Assembly: GCF_008710145.1 (NCBI RefSeq)
Contig: NZ_VYKL01000001.1
Location: 1-34,616 of the forward strand
Origin: Niallia endozanthoxylica
GTDB lineage: Bacteria > Bacillota > Bacilli > Bacillales > Cytobacillaceae
Reading direction: 5' to 3'
Length of the DNA: 34,616 bases
Below are positions 18,138-28,210 of this stretch, piece after piece (position 1 is the first letter of the stretch; each line of letters begins with the position of its first letter). The position numbers were made by a program, and so were the translations under genes. The notes beneath the pieces were generated by a model. The model did no database searches and had not been told where the DNA came from. It worked only from the letters and a program-made list of their open reading frames with translations.

Positions 18138-19247
18138 ATGGACCTGGATTTTACAAAAGAACAGAAGCTGATAAGGAAACAGGTCATTGATTTTGCTAAA
18201 CAAGAAATAGAGCCCTTTATTCCACGTATGGAACAGGGGGAATTTCCGAGAGATATTCTTCAAAAAATGGGGAAGCTCGGCTTGATGGGAATTCCTGTTC
18301 CTCGGAACTACGGAGGGCAAGCAATGGACTTTACCTCTTATATCTTAACCATTCATGAGCTTTCAAAGGTTAGTGCCGCCGTTGGGGTCATTCTTTCTGT
18401 CCACACCTCAGTAGGGACGAATCCCATTCTTCTTTTCGGGACAGAGGAGCAGAAGCGCGCATTTGTCCCGAAGCTGGCATCAGGGCAGTATTTAGGTGCT
18501 TTTTGCTTGACCGAAGCGAGTGCAGGGTCGGACGCTGCAAATCTCAAAACAAGAGCGGTCAAAAAAGATGATCATTATGTTATCAACGGTTCCAAGCTTT
18601 TTATTACGAATGGAGGAGAGGCAGACCTTTATATTCTTTTTGCTGTAACGGATTCCGCGCTAAGAAGCAGGGGAATTACCGCTTTTATTGTTGAAAAAAA
18701 TACATCGGGTTTAATTTTCGGCAAGGACGAACAGAAAATGGGACTGCACGGCTCGCGAACGAGACAGCTGCACTTCGAAAATATGAAAATACCTTTTGCT
18801 AACAGGCTTGGCAACGAAGGCGAGGGTTTTAAAATCGCCCTTGCCAATCTCGAATTTGGCCGCATTGGGATAGCAGCACAGGCACTCGGTATAGCTGAAG
18901 CTGCCTTTGAGACGGCCGTTTCTTTTTCAAAGCACAACCTAACAGAGCAGGGGACCTCATTTAAATTAGCTGATATGGCAACGAATCTTGAGGCTGCCAA
19001 ACTGTTAGTCTATCGGGCGGCTGATTTGAAGCAAAGGGGTCTCCCGTGCGGGAAGGAGGCCTCCATCGCGAAATTATTCGCTTCCAAAACAGCTGTATAC
19101 ATGACAACGGAAGCGATTGGCGTGCTGGGCGAATTTGGCTATACAGAAGAGTACCCTGTTGAACGCTATTTCCGTGATGCCAAAATTACCGAAATTTATG
19201 AAGGTACAAGCGAAATCCAGCGTGTGGTTATAAGCAAGCATCTTTAA
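18138..19247 (+). CDS. acyl-CoA dehydrogenase family protein with a shortened FAD-contact loop
   Basis: FAD flavoprotein of the acyl-CoA dehydrogenase family, expected to make the trans-2-enoyl-CoA. 369 aa. It keeps the catalytic Glu355 in IYEGTSE, the substrate and FAD motif [10 protein letters not shown] (123-132) and [11 protein letters not shown] (150-160). Compared with the next gene it lacks seven residues exactly where the paralog has [12 protein letters not shown], so the conserved QFG(K/R)PI segment that contacts FAD across the dimer is gone. The paralog's GGYGYT is GEFGYT here. The reading frame is intact across the gap, so this is not a frameshift. ATG 18138 follows GTGGGGGTC. It may have an altered substrate, weaker FAD binding, or act as a heteromeric partner. 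Confidence 0.9.
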   Translation: MDLDFTKEQKLIRKQVIDFAKQEIEPFIPRMEQGEFPRDILQKMGKLGLMGIPVPRNYGGQAMDFTSYILTIHELSKVSAAVGVILSVHTSVGTNPILLFGTEEQKRAFVPKLASGQYLGAFCLTEASAGSDAANLKTRAVKKDDHYVINGSKLFITNGGEADLYILFAVTDSALRSRGITAFIVEKNTSGLIFGKDEQKMGLHGSRTRQLHFENMKIPFANRLGNEGEGFKIALANLEFGRIGIAAQALGIAEAAFETAVSFSKHNLTEQGTSFKLADMATNLEAAKLLVYRAADLKQRGLPCGKEASIAKLFASKTAVYMTTEAIGVLGEFGYTEEYPVERYFRDAKITEIYEGTSEIQRVVISKHL

Positions 19248-19309
19248 AACCGGAAATTATGTATAAATTAAAGCGACTCTATAGTATATACGAGCAAAGG
19301 GGAATAAAT

Positions 19310-20443
19310 ATGATTTTTACATTATCAGAAGAGCATGAAATGATTCGAAAGATGGTTCGGGATTTTGCTCAAAATGAAGTCGCTCCTACGGCTGCACAGC
19401 GTGATGAAGAGGAGCGCTTTGACCGTGACATTATCGATAAAATGGCAGAACTCGGCTTAATGGGGATTCCTTGGCCGGAGGAGTATGGCGGCATCGGCAG
19501 TGATTATTTAGCCTATTGCATTGCGGTGGAGGAGATAGCCCGCGTATGTGCTTCAACCGCGGTTACCTTATCCGCTCATACGTCCCTTGCCGGGTGGCCC
19601 TTGTATAAATTTGGTACAGAGGGGCAGAAGCAAAAATATTTAAAGCCGATGGCATTGGGGGAGAAACTCGGTGCTTACGGTCTTACCGAGCCTGGAAGCG
19701 GCTCTGATGCAGGTGCCATGAAGACAAATGCAAGATTAGAGGGCGAACATTATGTCTTAAACGGTTCGAAGATTTTTATTACTAATGGCGGAGTGGCCGA
19801 CATTTATGTTGTATTTGCATTGACAGACCCGGCTTCCAAACAGAAAGGGACGACCGCCTTTATTGTGGAAAAGGATACACCGGGATTTTCTATTGGGAAA
19901 AAGGAAAAGAAGCTTGGCATTCGTTCATCGCCGACAACGGAGATTATTTTTCAGGATTGTAAAATTCCAAAGGAAAATGTGCTCGGCATGGTGGGAGAAG
20001 GTTTTAAAATCGCTATGATGACCTTGGACGGAGGACGGAATGGGATTGCGGCACAGGCTGTCGGGATTGCTCAGGGAGCATTAGATGCTGCTGTTGCGTA
20101 TTCGAAGCAGCGTTATCAATTCGGAAAGCCGATTGCTGCTCAGCAGGGAATCTCCTTTAAGTTGGCGGATATGGCAACAAGTGTGGAAGCAGCACGGCTG
20201 TTAACCTATCAGGCGGCATGGAGAGAATCAGAGGGCCTGCCGTACGGAAAGGAATCGGCTATGTCGAAGCTGTTTGCTGGTGATACAGCGATGAAGGTGA
20301 CAACAGAAGCGGTGCAGGTTTTTGGCGGTTATGGCTACACAAAGGATTATCCGGTCGAACGGTTCATGCGGGATGCTAAAATAACACAAATTTACGAAGG
20401 AACCCAAGAGATTCAGCGTCTAGTTATCTCTCGGATGCTCTAA
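19310..20443 (+). CDS. acdA: acyl-CoA dehydrogenase (short-chain or branched-chain type)
   Basis: Canonical acyl-CoA dehydrogenase of 377 aa, oxidising acyl-CoA to enoyl-CoA with electrons passed to electron-transfer flavoprotein. Motifs are complete: [12 protein letters not shown] (123-134), [11 protein letters not shown] (151-161), YQFGKPIA (269-276), [11 protein letters not shown] (338-348) and catalytic Glu363 in [10 protein letters not shown]. The frame opens at 19259, but ATG 19310 has AAAGGGG seven bases upstream and gives the family's normal N-terminus ([14 protein letters not shown]). It follows its divergent paralog by 62 bases. Within this icmF cluster the substrate may be a short or branched acyl-CoA; that is inference. 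Confidence 0.94.
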   Translation: MIFTLSEEHEMIRKMVRDFAQNEVAPTAAQRDEEERFDRDIIDKMAELGLMGIPWPEEYGGIGSDYLAYCIAVEEIARVCASTAVTLSAHTSLAGWPLYKFGTEGQKQKYLKPMALGEKLGAYGLTEPGSGSDAGAMKTNARLEGEHYVLNGSKIFITNGGVADIYVVFALTDPASKQKGTTAFIVEKDTPGFSIGKKEKKLGIRSSPTTEIIFQDCKIPKENVLGMVGEGFKIAMMTLDGGRNGIAAQAVGIAQGALDAAVAYSKQRYQFGKPIAAQQGISFKLADMATSVEAARLLTYQAAWRESEGLPYGKESAMSKLFAGDTAMKVTTEAVQVFGGYGYTKDYPVERFMRDAKITQIYEGTQEIQRLVISRML

Positions 20444-20549
20444 GAGAAATCTGGGATAAATTATTATAAAAAAGTATTAATAGGCTAAAAATTTTGTTTT
20501 TTTTAATAGGAAAAATGGAAAGTTTTAAATGTTCTGACGTATTTTGTTG

Positions 20550-20555
20550 TATAAT
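20550..20555 (+). promoter_or_regulatory. candidate -10 box of the TetR-family gene
   Basis: Consensus TATAAT with no recognisable -35 at the right distance, followed 13 bases later by a palindrome that would cover the start of transcription. Confidence 0.45.
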
Positions 20556-20567
20556 AGAAAGATAGAG

Positions 20568-20590
20568 AAAATCGTATGAAATACGATTTT
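20568..20590. promoter_or_regulatory. palindrome, candidate TetR-family operator
   Basis: AAAATCGTAT-GAA-ATACGATTTT: two perfect 10-base arms around three bases. It lies just after the presumed -10 and upstream of the TetR-family gene, the usual place for an autoregulatory operator. It could equally act as an RNA hairpin, since T residues follow. It does not match the FadR box (TGAATGA...TCATTCA) of B. subtilis. Confidence 0.45.
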
Positions 20591-20735
20591 TGTAGGGAAG
20601 CAAGCAGGAAGGTTTTTCAAAAAAAGACGAAATATAGCTGTGTTCTACCTTTAATAATGGGGACCATGGCTTATTAATTTTTATAATTTTTAAACTATTC
20701 ATTTCCTAATTATAGTGACAGGCGGGTAGGTAACA

Positions 20736-21416
20736 ATGAAAAAACGTGAGGTGCATGCATCAGTAAAAGATGAACGTCTCATCCAAAAGCGAAGAGACCA
20801 AATGATTAATGGAGCGGTAAAGCTTTTTATTGAAAAAGGCTTTCACCGGACAACAACAAGGGAGATTGCGAGGTCAGCTGGCTTCAGTATTGGAACCTTA
20901 TATGAATACATCCGGACAAAAGAGGATGTCCTCTATCTAGTCTGTGACCGGATTTATGACCAAGTGCGGGAGAGATTGCAGAAGATTCTTGATACCAAGC
21001 AGCAGACGACCCTTGATGACCTTAGGCAGGCGATTGCTAACTATTTTCGTGTCGTTGATGGGATGCAGGATGAGGTTCTCGTGATGTATCAGGAAGTAAA
21101 GTCTCTGCCAAAGGATGCGCTTCCTTATGTACTGCGTAAGGAATTGGAAATGGTTGATATTTTTAAACAAATGCTCGAACGATGTGTGGAAAATGGCGAA
21201 ATCAGCTTATCGGAAAATCAAATTAAGATGCATTCTCATAATATTTATGTGCAGGGACAAATGTGGGCGTTCAGACGCTGGGAGCTGCGAAAGCTATTCA
21301 CGCTTGACGAGTATATTGAACTGCAGATGGAGTTTTTAGTAGAGGGGGCCAAAGGGGTTAAGGAGAATACAAAGGAGTGTATCTATTGTGAAACCAGAAA
21401 TGTACCGGCCAACTAA
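20736..21416 (+). CDS. TetR/AcrR family transcriptional regulator
   Basis: DNA-binding repressor-type protein of 226 aa. The N-terminal TetR helix-turn-helix is clear: [20 protein letters not shown] (about 27-46), then [22 protein letters not shown], the recognition helix region. The C-terminal ligand domain is about 85-210. Its 3' end overlaps icmF by 29 bases, so the two are one transcript and it very likely controls this acyl-CoA cluster, with an acyl-CoA as effector. It may be a relative of FadR, but I cannot show orthology. The start is ATG 20736 with TAGGTAAC upstream, a modest ribosome binding site. Confidence 0.9.
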   Translation: MKKREVHASVKDERLIQKRRDQMINGAVKLFIEKGFHRTTTREIARSAGFSIGTLYEYIRTKEDVLYLVCDRIYDQVRERLQKILDTKQQTTLDDLRQAIANYFRVVDGMQDEVLVMYQEVKSLPKDALPYVLRKELEMVDIFKQMLERCVENGEISLSENQIKMHSHNIYVQGQMWAFRRWELRKLFTLDEYIELQMEFLVEGAKGVKENTKECIYCETRNVPAN

Positions 21417-24400
21417 CCCAATCCGTTTTGTGACCGCTTCAAGCCTTTATGATGGGCACGATGCCTCGATTAATATCATGCGGAGAATCCTTCAGGCAAG
21501 CGGGGCAGAAGTGATTCATTTAGGCCATAACCGATCGGTTGAGGAAGTAGTCAATGCAGCGATCCAGGAGGATGTCCAAGGGATCGCTGTTTCTTCCTAT
21601 CAGGGGGGGCATGTGGAGTATTTCAAATATATGGTGGACCTCTTAAAAGAACGAAATGCTTCTCATATTCGCATATACGGAGGCGGAGGCGGCGTTATCA
21701 TTCCTAGGGAAATCAATGAACTTCACGCATATGGTGTGGCACGGATATTTTCTCCGGAGGATGGCCTGAAAAGCGGGCTACAGGGCATGATTAATACGAT
21801 GATGAAGGAATGTGATTTTCCGCTTCCCTCTGTTGTAACCGAGGAGTCTGTTGATAGACTTGCAGCCTTTGATGTGAATACGATTGCGAGGTTCATTACC
21901 CTTGCCGAGCAGCGAGTAAAAGGGGAGCATTTTGCAAGCTCAGCTATTTTTGAAAAAATAAAAGCGATGGCAAAGGATGTGCCAGTGTTAGGGATTACCG
22001 GTACAGGCGGTGCGGGGAAAAGTACATTGACCGATGAACTGATTCGCCGCTTTTTATTGGATTTTCCGAAAAAGAAAACAGCGATATTATCTGTTGATCC
22101 AACGAAGCAAAAAACCGGCGGGGCGCTCCTCGGTGACCGCATCCGTATGAATGCCATTTTTTCGTCGCGTGTCTATATGCGAAGCTTAGCAACGCGCCGG
22201 TCGAGAACTGAACTATCAGCAGCGATACAAGATGCGATTCAAGTGGTGAAGGCAGCGGGCTTTGACTTGATTGTCGTAGAGACAAGTGGCATTGGGCAAG
22301 GAGATGCCGCTATCACGGATATTTGCGACGTCTCGATGTATGTCATGACAAGTGAGTTTGGGGCGCCTTCCCAGTTGGAAAAAATTGACATGATTGATTA
22401 TGCCGATTTTATTGTGATAAATAAATTTGAACGTAAAGGCTCCGAGGATGCTAGAAGTCAGGTGCAAAAGCAGTACCAGCGCAGTCATATGCTTTTTGAA
22501 AAGAGCCTTGAGGAGATGCCTGTGTACGGCACCATTGCCAGTCAGTTTAATGACTCAGGTACGAATGCGCTGTGGGCGGCATTGGTTGGGCATTTGAATG
22601 AAAAATGGGGCTTGGATTGGCGCACTTCTTTTTCAAAAAAGGAAAAGGTTGAGAAGCAGCATGTGATTATTCCGAATGATCAGCGCTCCTATTTGCGTGA
22701 GGTAAACGATACCATCCGTGCGTTTAAGAGAAAGGCTTCGGTGCAGGCTGATTTGGCACGCAAGCTATTTCAGCTGGAGGGTGCGATTCAGGCAGTGAAA
22801 GAGCATGGTGGTCAAAGTGATGTGATATCCGAGCTAGAGAGGATTAAAGAGAAGACATGGGAGCAGCTGACACCGGAGTCTGTACGGATTCTTAAGCAGT
22901 GGGAAAGTACAAAGGAGCTTTATGAAGGGGAGCAATTTACAACGAGAATTCGTGATAGGGAAATTGTGACGGTTCTGAAAACGAAGAGTTTGTCAGGCTT
23001 GTTGATTCCAAAGGTTGCACTTCCCAGATTTAAAGATTATGGAGAAATTATATCGTGGGTATACAGGGAGAATGTGCCTGGGAGATTTCCGTATACGGCA
23101 GGTGTGTTTCCGTTTAAGCGAGAAGGGGAGGACCCGAAGCGCCAGTTTGCCGGTGAGGGAACGCCGGAACGGACGAACCGCCGCTTTCATTATTTGTCAA
23201 AGGATGACAAGGCAAAGCGGCTTAGTACAGCGTTTGATTCTGTGACGCTTTACGGAGAGGACCCTGACGAGCGCCCAGATATTTTTGGGAAAGTGGGGGA
23301 AAGCGGGGTTAGCGTCTGTACGCTCGATGATATGAAAAAGCTGTATGCCGGTTTTGACTTATGCGATCCGTCGACGTCTGTTTCGATGACGATTAATGGG
23401 CCGGCGCCAATTATTTTGGCCATGTTTATGAACACAGCGATTGATCAGCAGGTGAAAAAAAAGGAAGTAGAGCTAGGGCGTACACTTTCGGAAACAGAGT
23501 ATGAAGAGGCAAAGGCAGCCGCATTGCAGAAGGTACGCGGAACAGTGCAGGCGGATATTTTGAAAGAGGATCAAGGGCAAAATACATGTATTTTCTCGAC
23601 GGAGTTTGCGCTTCGGATGATGGGTGATATTCAGCAGTATTTTATTGATCATCAGGTTCGAAATTATTATTCTGTTTCCATTTCCGGCTATCATATTGCC
23701 GAGGCAGGGGCCAACCCGATATCGCAGCTGGCCTATACATTGGCAAATGGATTTACGTATGTCGAGTATTATTTGAGCAGAGGGATGAAGGTGGATGACT
23801 TTGCTCCAAACTTATCGTTCTTTTTCTCGAACGGACTGGATCCGGAGTACAGCGTAATTGGCCGGGTGGCACGCAGAATTTGGGCGATTGTGATGCGTGA
23901 TAAGTATGGTGCTAATGAACGAAGCCAAAAGCTGAAGTACCATATTCAAACATCAGGAAGGTCCCTGCATGCACAGGAAATGGACTTTAATGATATCCGC
24001 ACAACGCTTCAAGCCTTGATGGCTCTGCAGGATAACTGTAATTCACTGCATACGAATGCCTATGATGAGGCGGTCACCACACCGACGGAGGGATCAGTGC
24101 GACGCGCAATGGCCATTCAAATGATTATTACAAAGGAACATGGGTTATCGATGAACGAAAACCCGCTTCAAGGCTCATTTATTATCGAGGAGCTGACGGA
24201 CCTTGTAGAGGAAGCTGTATTGCATGAATTTGAACGCTTAGATGATAGAGGCGGTGTGCTTGGGGCAATGGAGACACAGTATCAGCGCGGACAGATTCAA
24301 GAGCAGTCGATGTACTATGAAACGTTGAAGTCAACAGGAGCGCTGCCAATTATAGGGGTAAATACGTATCTGAATCCAAATCCTCCGGCAGAAGAGGAGC

Positions 24401-24642
24401 TTGATAACATGCAGCTGGCAAGGGCCTCAAGGGAGGAAAAGGAAACGCAAATTGCACATTTGCGAATGTTCCAGGAGAGGAATAAAGATCGGGTAGATAA
24501 GGCATTGAAACGCTTGAAGGAAACGGCTGTTAGCGGAGGCAATATTTTCAGCGAGCTTATGGAAACTGTTAAAGTCGCAAGCCTCGGGCAAATTACCCGT
24601 GCACTCTACGAAGTAGGCGGCCAGTATCGACGGAACATGTAG
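21388..24642 (+). CDS. icmF: fused isobutyryl-CoA mutase IcmF (B12 mutase with G-protein chaperone)
   Basis: Adenosylcobalamin-dependent mutase interconverting isobutyryl-CoA and n-butyryl-CoA; family members can also act on pivalyl/isovaleryl-CoA. 1084 aa, one polypeptide with three parts. The B12-binding domain (about 12-145) has DGH with cobalt-ligand His24 and GGGGGV (98-103). The MeaI-type GTPase chaperone has P-loop GTGGAGKS (205-212), ETSGIGQGD (298-306) and NKFE (345-348). The mutase barrel (about 550-1084) includes PYTAGVFPF and [14 protein letters not shown]. The fused GTPase identifies IcmF rather than methylmalonyl-CoA mutase. GTG 21388 follows AAGGAG by ten bases and lies inside the TetR gene. 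It links branched-chain carbon skeletons to the beta-oxidation genes upstream. Confidence 0.96.
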   Translation: MKPEMYRPTNPIRFVTASSLYDGHDASINIMRRILQASGAEVIHLGHNRSVEEVVNAAIQEDVQGIAVSSYQGGHVEYFKYMVDLLKERNASHIRIYGGGGGVIIPREINELHAYGVARIFSPEDGLKSGLQGMINTMMKECDFPLPSVVTEESVDRLAAFDVNTIARFITLAEQRVKGEHFASSAIFEKIKAMAKDVPVLGITGTGGAGKSTLTDELIRRFLLDFPKKKTAILSVDPTKQKTGGALLGDRIRMNAIFSSRVYMRSLATRRSRTELSAAIQDAIQVVKAAGFDLIVVETSGIGQGDAAITDICDVSMYVMTSEFGAPSQLEKIDMIDYADFIVINKFERKGSEDARSQVQKQYQRSHMLFEKSLEEMPVYGTIASQFNDSGTNALWAALVGHLNEKWGLDWRTSFSKKEKVEKQHVIIPNDQRSYLREVNDTIRAFKRKASVQADLARKLFQLEGAIQAVKEHGGQSDVISELERIKEKTWEQLTPESVRILKQWESTKELYEGEQFTTRIRDREIVTVLKTKSLSGLLIPKVALPRFKDYGEIISWVYRENVPGRFPYTAGVFPFKREGEDPKRQFAGEGTPERTNRRFHYLSKDDKAKRLSTAFDSVTLYGEDPDERPDIFGKVGESGVSVCTLDDMKKLYAGFDLCDPSTSVSMTINGPAPIILAMFMNTAIDQQVKKKEVELGRTLSETEYEEAKAAALQKVRGTVQADILKEDQGQNTCIFSTEFALRMMGDIQQYFIDHQVRNYYSVSISGYHIAEAGANPISQLAYTLANGFTYVEYYLSRGMKVDDFAPNLSFFFSNGLDPEYSVIGRVARRIWAIVMRDKYGANERSQKLKYHIQTSGRSLHAQEMDFNDIRTTLQALMALQDNCNSLHTNAYDEAVTTPTEGSVRRAMAIQMIITKEHGLSMNENPLQGSFIIEELTDLVEEAVLHEFERLDDRGGVLGAMETQYQRGQIQEQSMYYETLKSTGALPIIGVNTYLNPNPPAEEELDNMQLARASREEKETQIAHLRMFQERNKDRVDKALKRLKETAVSGGNIFSELMETVKVASLGQITRALYEVGGQYRRNM

Positions 24643-24948
24643 TTGTTTGAAATCAGCTCCAACAACCAGACGCCCCTTTAAACATGATTTATCGCATTAA
24701 CGTGCTGGGGGACAGTCCCCCAGCACGTTAATGTTCCAACGCCTTAACTCGGTAAATAGTATGATAGAATGACAATGCTTGTATGAGTTTAAATGAAATT
24801 GTGGTGAAATATTTGGGGTATTTACAACAAATTTACATATACATGGTAGTATACTCTTATGGAGATTCCATAGAATGGGAAGGCTGTAAGATACCTCACC
24901 ATTTACGGTAGGAAGATTGTACAATTTCTAATTCAGGAAGTGAAAGAC
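24643..24948. other. intergenic region icmF / small membrane protein
   Basis: Apart from the long perfect hairpin at 24695-24733, I see no gene in these 306 bases. A TATACT lies at about 24848 without a usable -35. The last 14 bases hold the ribosome binding site of the next gene. Confidence 0.6.
24695..24733. repeat. perfect 18-bp hairpin with GGGGGA-CAG-TCCCCC core
   Basis: Arms 24695-24712 and 24716-24733 are exact reverse complements around CAG. There is no T-tract, so it is not a standard terminator, although it may define the icmF transcript end. The form resembles REP-type palindromes that are mobilised by Y1 transposases in bacilli; that link is inference, and no transposase gene is in the window. 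Confidence 0.8.
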
Positions 24949-25161
24949 TTGAAGCGGTTTATTATCAGGATTATTTGTTGGGCAGGAGCGTTGACCGTTT
25001 CGTATTATCTTTATAAACAACAGCTCGGGGCTATTCCATTCTTTTTGTTTTCTATTTATTTCTTTTTATTGGCTAGAAAAGAGCTTCGTGATCGTCCGAA
25101 CAAAGAGCTTGCTGCTAAGAAAAAACTGTTAAAAGAGAAATTGCAGGCTACAAAGAGATAA
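24949..25161 (+). CDS. small two-helix membrane protein of unknown function
   Basis: 70-aa protein I do not recognise. Residues about 4-21 (IIRIICWAGALTVSYYLY) and 26-43 (AIPFFLFSIYFFLLA) are hydrophobic and probably form a membrane hairpin. A basic, coiled-coil-prone tail (RKELRD...KKKLLKEKLQATKR) should face the cytoplasm. The start is taken as TTG 24949, six bases after AGGAAGTG; GTG 24940 lies inside that ribosome binding site. It sits alone between icmF and rpoE, on the same strand. The clean ribosome binding site and a protein-like composition support it as real. Confidence 0.72.
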   Translation: MKRFIIRIICWAGALTVSYYLYKQQLGAIPFFLFSIYFFLLARKELRDRPNKELAAKKKLLKEKLQATKR

Positions 25162-25220
25162 GTTGTGAAAAATATACTAGAATCATCAGCAAGTGCTAGC
25201 ATAAACCCCAATATTTTGTT

Positions 25221-25226
25221 TATAAT
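25221..25226 (+). promoter_or_regulatory. candidate -10 box of rpoE
   Basis: TATAAT 148 bases before the rpoE start codon. The -35 region is poor (TAGCAT at 18 bases spacing), so this is a tentative promoter. Confidence 0.4.
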
Positions 25227-25373
25227 GGAGAATATGTATTTTTGTGTGTAATTGGTACAGTTTAATGGTTTATGATTACATATTGGTTCAAAAGAATAGT
25301 AGCCGGACCGATTATGGACGGGCTTTACGTATCGAAAACTGTGAATGGATTAGATAGAAAGGAAGTGCGGATC

Positions 25374-25967
25374 TTGAGTTTAGCTCAATTCTCAAAAGAA
25401 GAAATAAAGGAAATGTCTTTAATAGAGATTGCGTACGAAATCATGGATGAAAGAAAAACGGCTATTTCATTTAAAGAATTGACCGAAGAGATTGCGAAAG
25501 TAGCTGGTATTTCTGAAGAGGAATTAAGAAGTAGAATTGCTCAATTTTATACTGATTTAAATATTGACGGCCGCTTTTTAGCAATCGGCGATAATCAATG
25601 GGGTCTGCGTGTATGGTACCCAGTGGATCAAGTGGTGGAGGAAATCGTCAACCCTGTAAAAGCGAAGAAGAAGAAAAAGGCTAAGAAGGTTGTTGATGAA
25701 GACGATCTAGACTTAGATGACTTTGAAGAAGATGTATTTGATGAGTTGGATGACGATGATGATCTGCTAGATGACGACGATTTAGATGATGATCTAGATT
25801 TAGATGACGATGATGATGAAGACGATGATGATCTTGATGATGACTTGGATCTAGATGATGATGATGATGATGACGATCTTGAACTAGATGAAGATTTTGA
25901 CTTAGATGAAGAGGAAGACGAAGAATTAGAAGAAGACCTTGATTTAGATGACGATCTTGAAAAGTAA
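25374..25967 (+). CDS. rpoE: RNA polymerase delta subunit
   Basis: Accessory RNA polymerase subunit of Gram-positive bacteria, promoting recycling and selectivity of initiation. 197 aa from the chosen start. The N-terminal globular HARE-HTH domain (about 1-90) contains the conserved RIAQFYTDLNIDGRF (54-68) and WGLRVWYP (76-83). A lysine stretch (97-105) follows, then about 90 residues almost wholly Asp, Glu and Leu, a longer acidic tail than the one I recall in the 173-aa B. subtilis protein. The frame is open to ATG 25272. TTG 25374, six bases after AAGGAAGTG, restores the family N-terminus (SLAQFSKEEIKEMSLIEIA). rpoE directly precedes pyrG, the conserved order. Confidence 0.95.
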   Translation: MSLAQFSKEEIKEMSLIEIAYEIMDERKTAISFKELTEEIAKVAGISEEELRSRIAQFYTDLNIDGRFLAIGDNQWGLRVWYPVDQVVEEIVNPVKAKKKKKAKKVVDEDDLDLDDFEEDVFDELDDDDDLLDDDDLDDDLDLDDDDDEDDDDLDDDLDLDDDDDDDDLELDEDFDLDEEEDEELEEDLDLDDDLEK

Positions 25968-25975
25968 TTTTCATA

Positions 25976-26015
25976 TTGACTTTTTGTGTCGATACTTGTA
26001 GAATACTTTTTGGGC
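25976..26015 (+). promoter_or_regulatory. pyrG promoter with GGGC start site for reiterative transcription
   Basis: TTGACT (25976-25981), a 17-base spacer, and TAGAAT (25999-26004). Seven bases later the transcript would begin GGGCTCC at 26012. In B. subtilis pyrG the same GGGC start lets RNA polymerase stutter extra G residues when CTP is low, which pair with the terminator and prevent termination. The promoter begins eight bases after the rpoE stop. Confidence 0.82.
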
Positions 26016-26049
26016 TCCTCAATGAGGAACGGATAATTTTTGAGAGTAG

Positions 26050-26094
26050 CGCTCCCTTACTTTGTAAGAAGTAAGAGGAGCGTTTTTGTTTTTT
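26050..26094 (+). terminator. pyrG leader attenuator terminator
   Basis: CGCTCC-CTTAC pairs with GTAAG-A-GGAGCG (11 bp with one bulged A, 10-nt loop) and is followed by two T-runs. The 5' arm carries CTCCCTT (26052-26058), the pyrimidine stretch that a poly-G transcript start would pair with as antiterminator. It also ends read-through from rpoE. Confidence 0.82.
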
Positions 26095-26105
26095 ATATGT
26101 TTAGC

Positions 26106-26226
26106 TGTCTAGCTGCAGCGCCTACCCCCTCGAGGTCATAAGCCAATCCGTCTAGAAGGTTAAAGTACAACCTTCTAGCCAGCTCGTCTTATGCTTGTCG
26201 GGGGTGGACAAGGCGCTTCCGCTTTT
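26106..26226 (-). repeat. dispersed modular hairpin repeat, copy 3 (full length, inverted)
   Basis: Read on the minus strand it starts AAAAGCGGAAGCGCC and ends AGGCGCTGCAGCTAGACA, 121 bases. The basal stem AGCGCCT pairs with AGGCGCT. Inner pairings include CCCCCGA with TCGAGGGGG, CATAAG with CTTATG and CTAGAAGGTT with AACCTTCTAG, so nearly the whole element folds on itself. It lies inside the pyrG leader after the attenuator. Confidence 0.85.
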
Positions 26227-26256
26227 CGTTGCTTTCCCCTATAGTTGATTTCTGCC

Positions 26257-26288
26257 TGTCCGTGCAGTCGGGCAGCATTTTTTCATGC
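26257..26288 (+). terminator. second terminator-like hairpin in the pyrG leader
   Basis: CTGCCTG pairs with CGGGCAG (7 bp with one G-U, 10-nt loop) and is followed by CATTTTTT. If functional it would stop transcripts that escape the first attenuator, unless a further promoter lies downstream. None with a good -35 and -10 pair is visible. Confidence 0.55.
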
Positions 26289-26380
26289 ATTCTATTGCTA
26301 TAGATTAGGTGTGTTTTCTTTATGATGAAGTGTGAAACTGGAATTTCATCATATTTCACTTATTTACTGTCTTTAAATAA

Positions 26381-28030
<1,650 letters not shown>

Positions 28031-28034
28031 GTGG

Positions 28035-28067
28035 AAAAGCCTTGTTTGATGCAAGGCTTTTTATTTT
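28035..28067 (+). terminator. Rho-independent terminator of pyrG
   Basis: AAAAGCCTTG pairs with CAAGGCTTTT (10 bp, 7-nt loop) followed by a T-rich stretch, starting four bases after the stop codon. Confidence 0.92.
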
Positions 28068-28210
28068 TTATATTATTTTAGGAGAGGACGCAATTCGTGC
28101 CCGGACTGGTCTGAGCACAGAGAAGATGGTCAAGAAGGCAAAGTATTCGTTCCCATCTCAGTCTGTTAACAGTAAATCCGGTCAAGAAAGAACCGGCTGA
28201 GGTCATCCGC

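Noticed and set aside
25272..25373. 34-residue N-terminal extension of RpoE
   Set aside because: The ATG at 25272 has no ribosome binding site, and the TTG at 25374 behind AAGGAAGTG gives the conserved N-terminus.
25681..26022. 113-aa His/Leu-rich ORF on the minus strand opposite the rpoE tail
   Set aside because: It is a shadow of the GAT/GAC repeats of the delta subunit tail; the His codons are the antisense of Asp codons.
28071..28210. structured RNA between pyrG and ywjG
   Set aside because: There are nested short complementary stretches (GACTG/CAGTC, GATGG/CCATC, CCGGT/ACCGG), but they are weak and widely spaced, not distinct from chance by eye.
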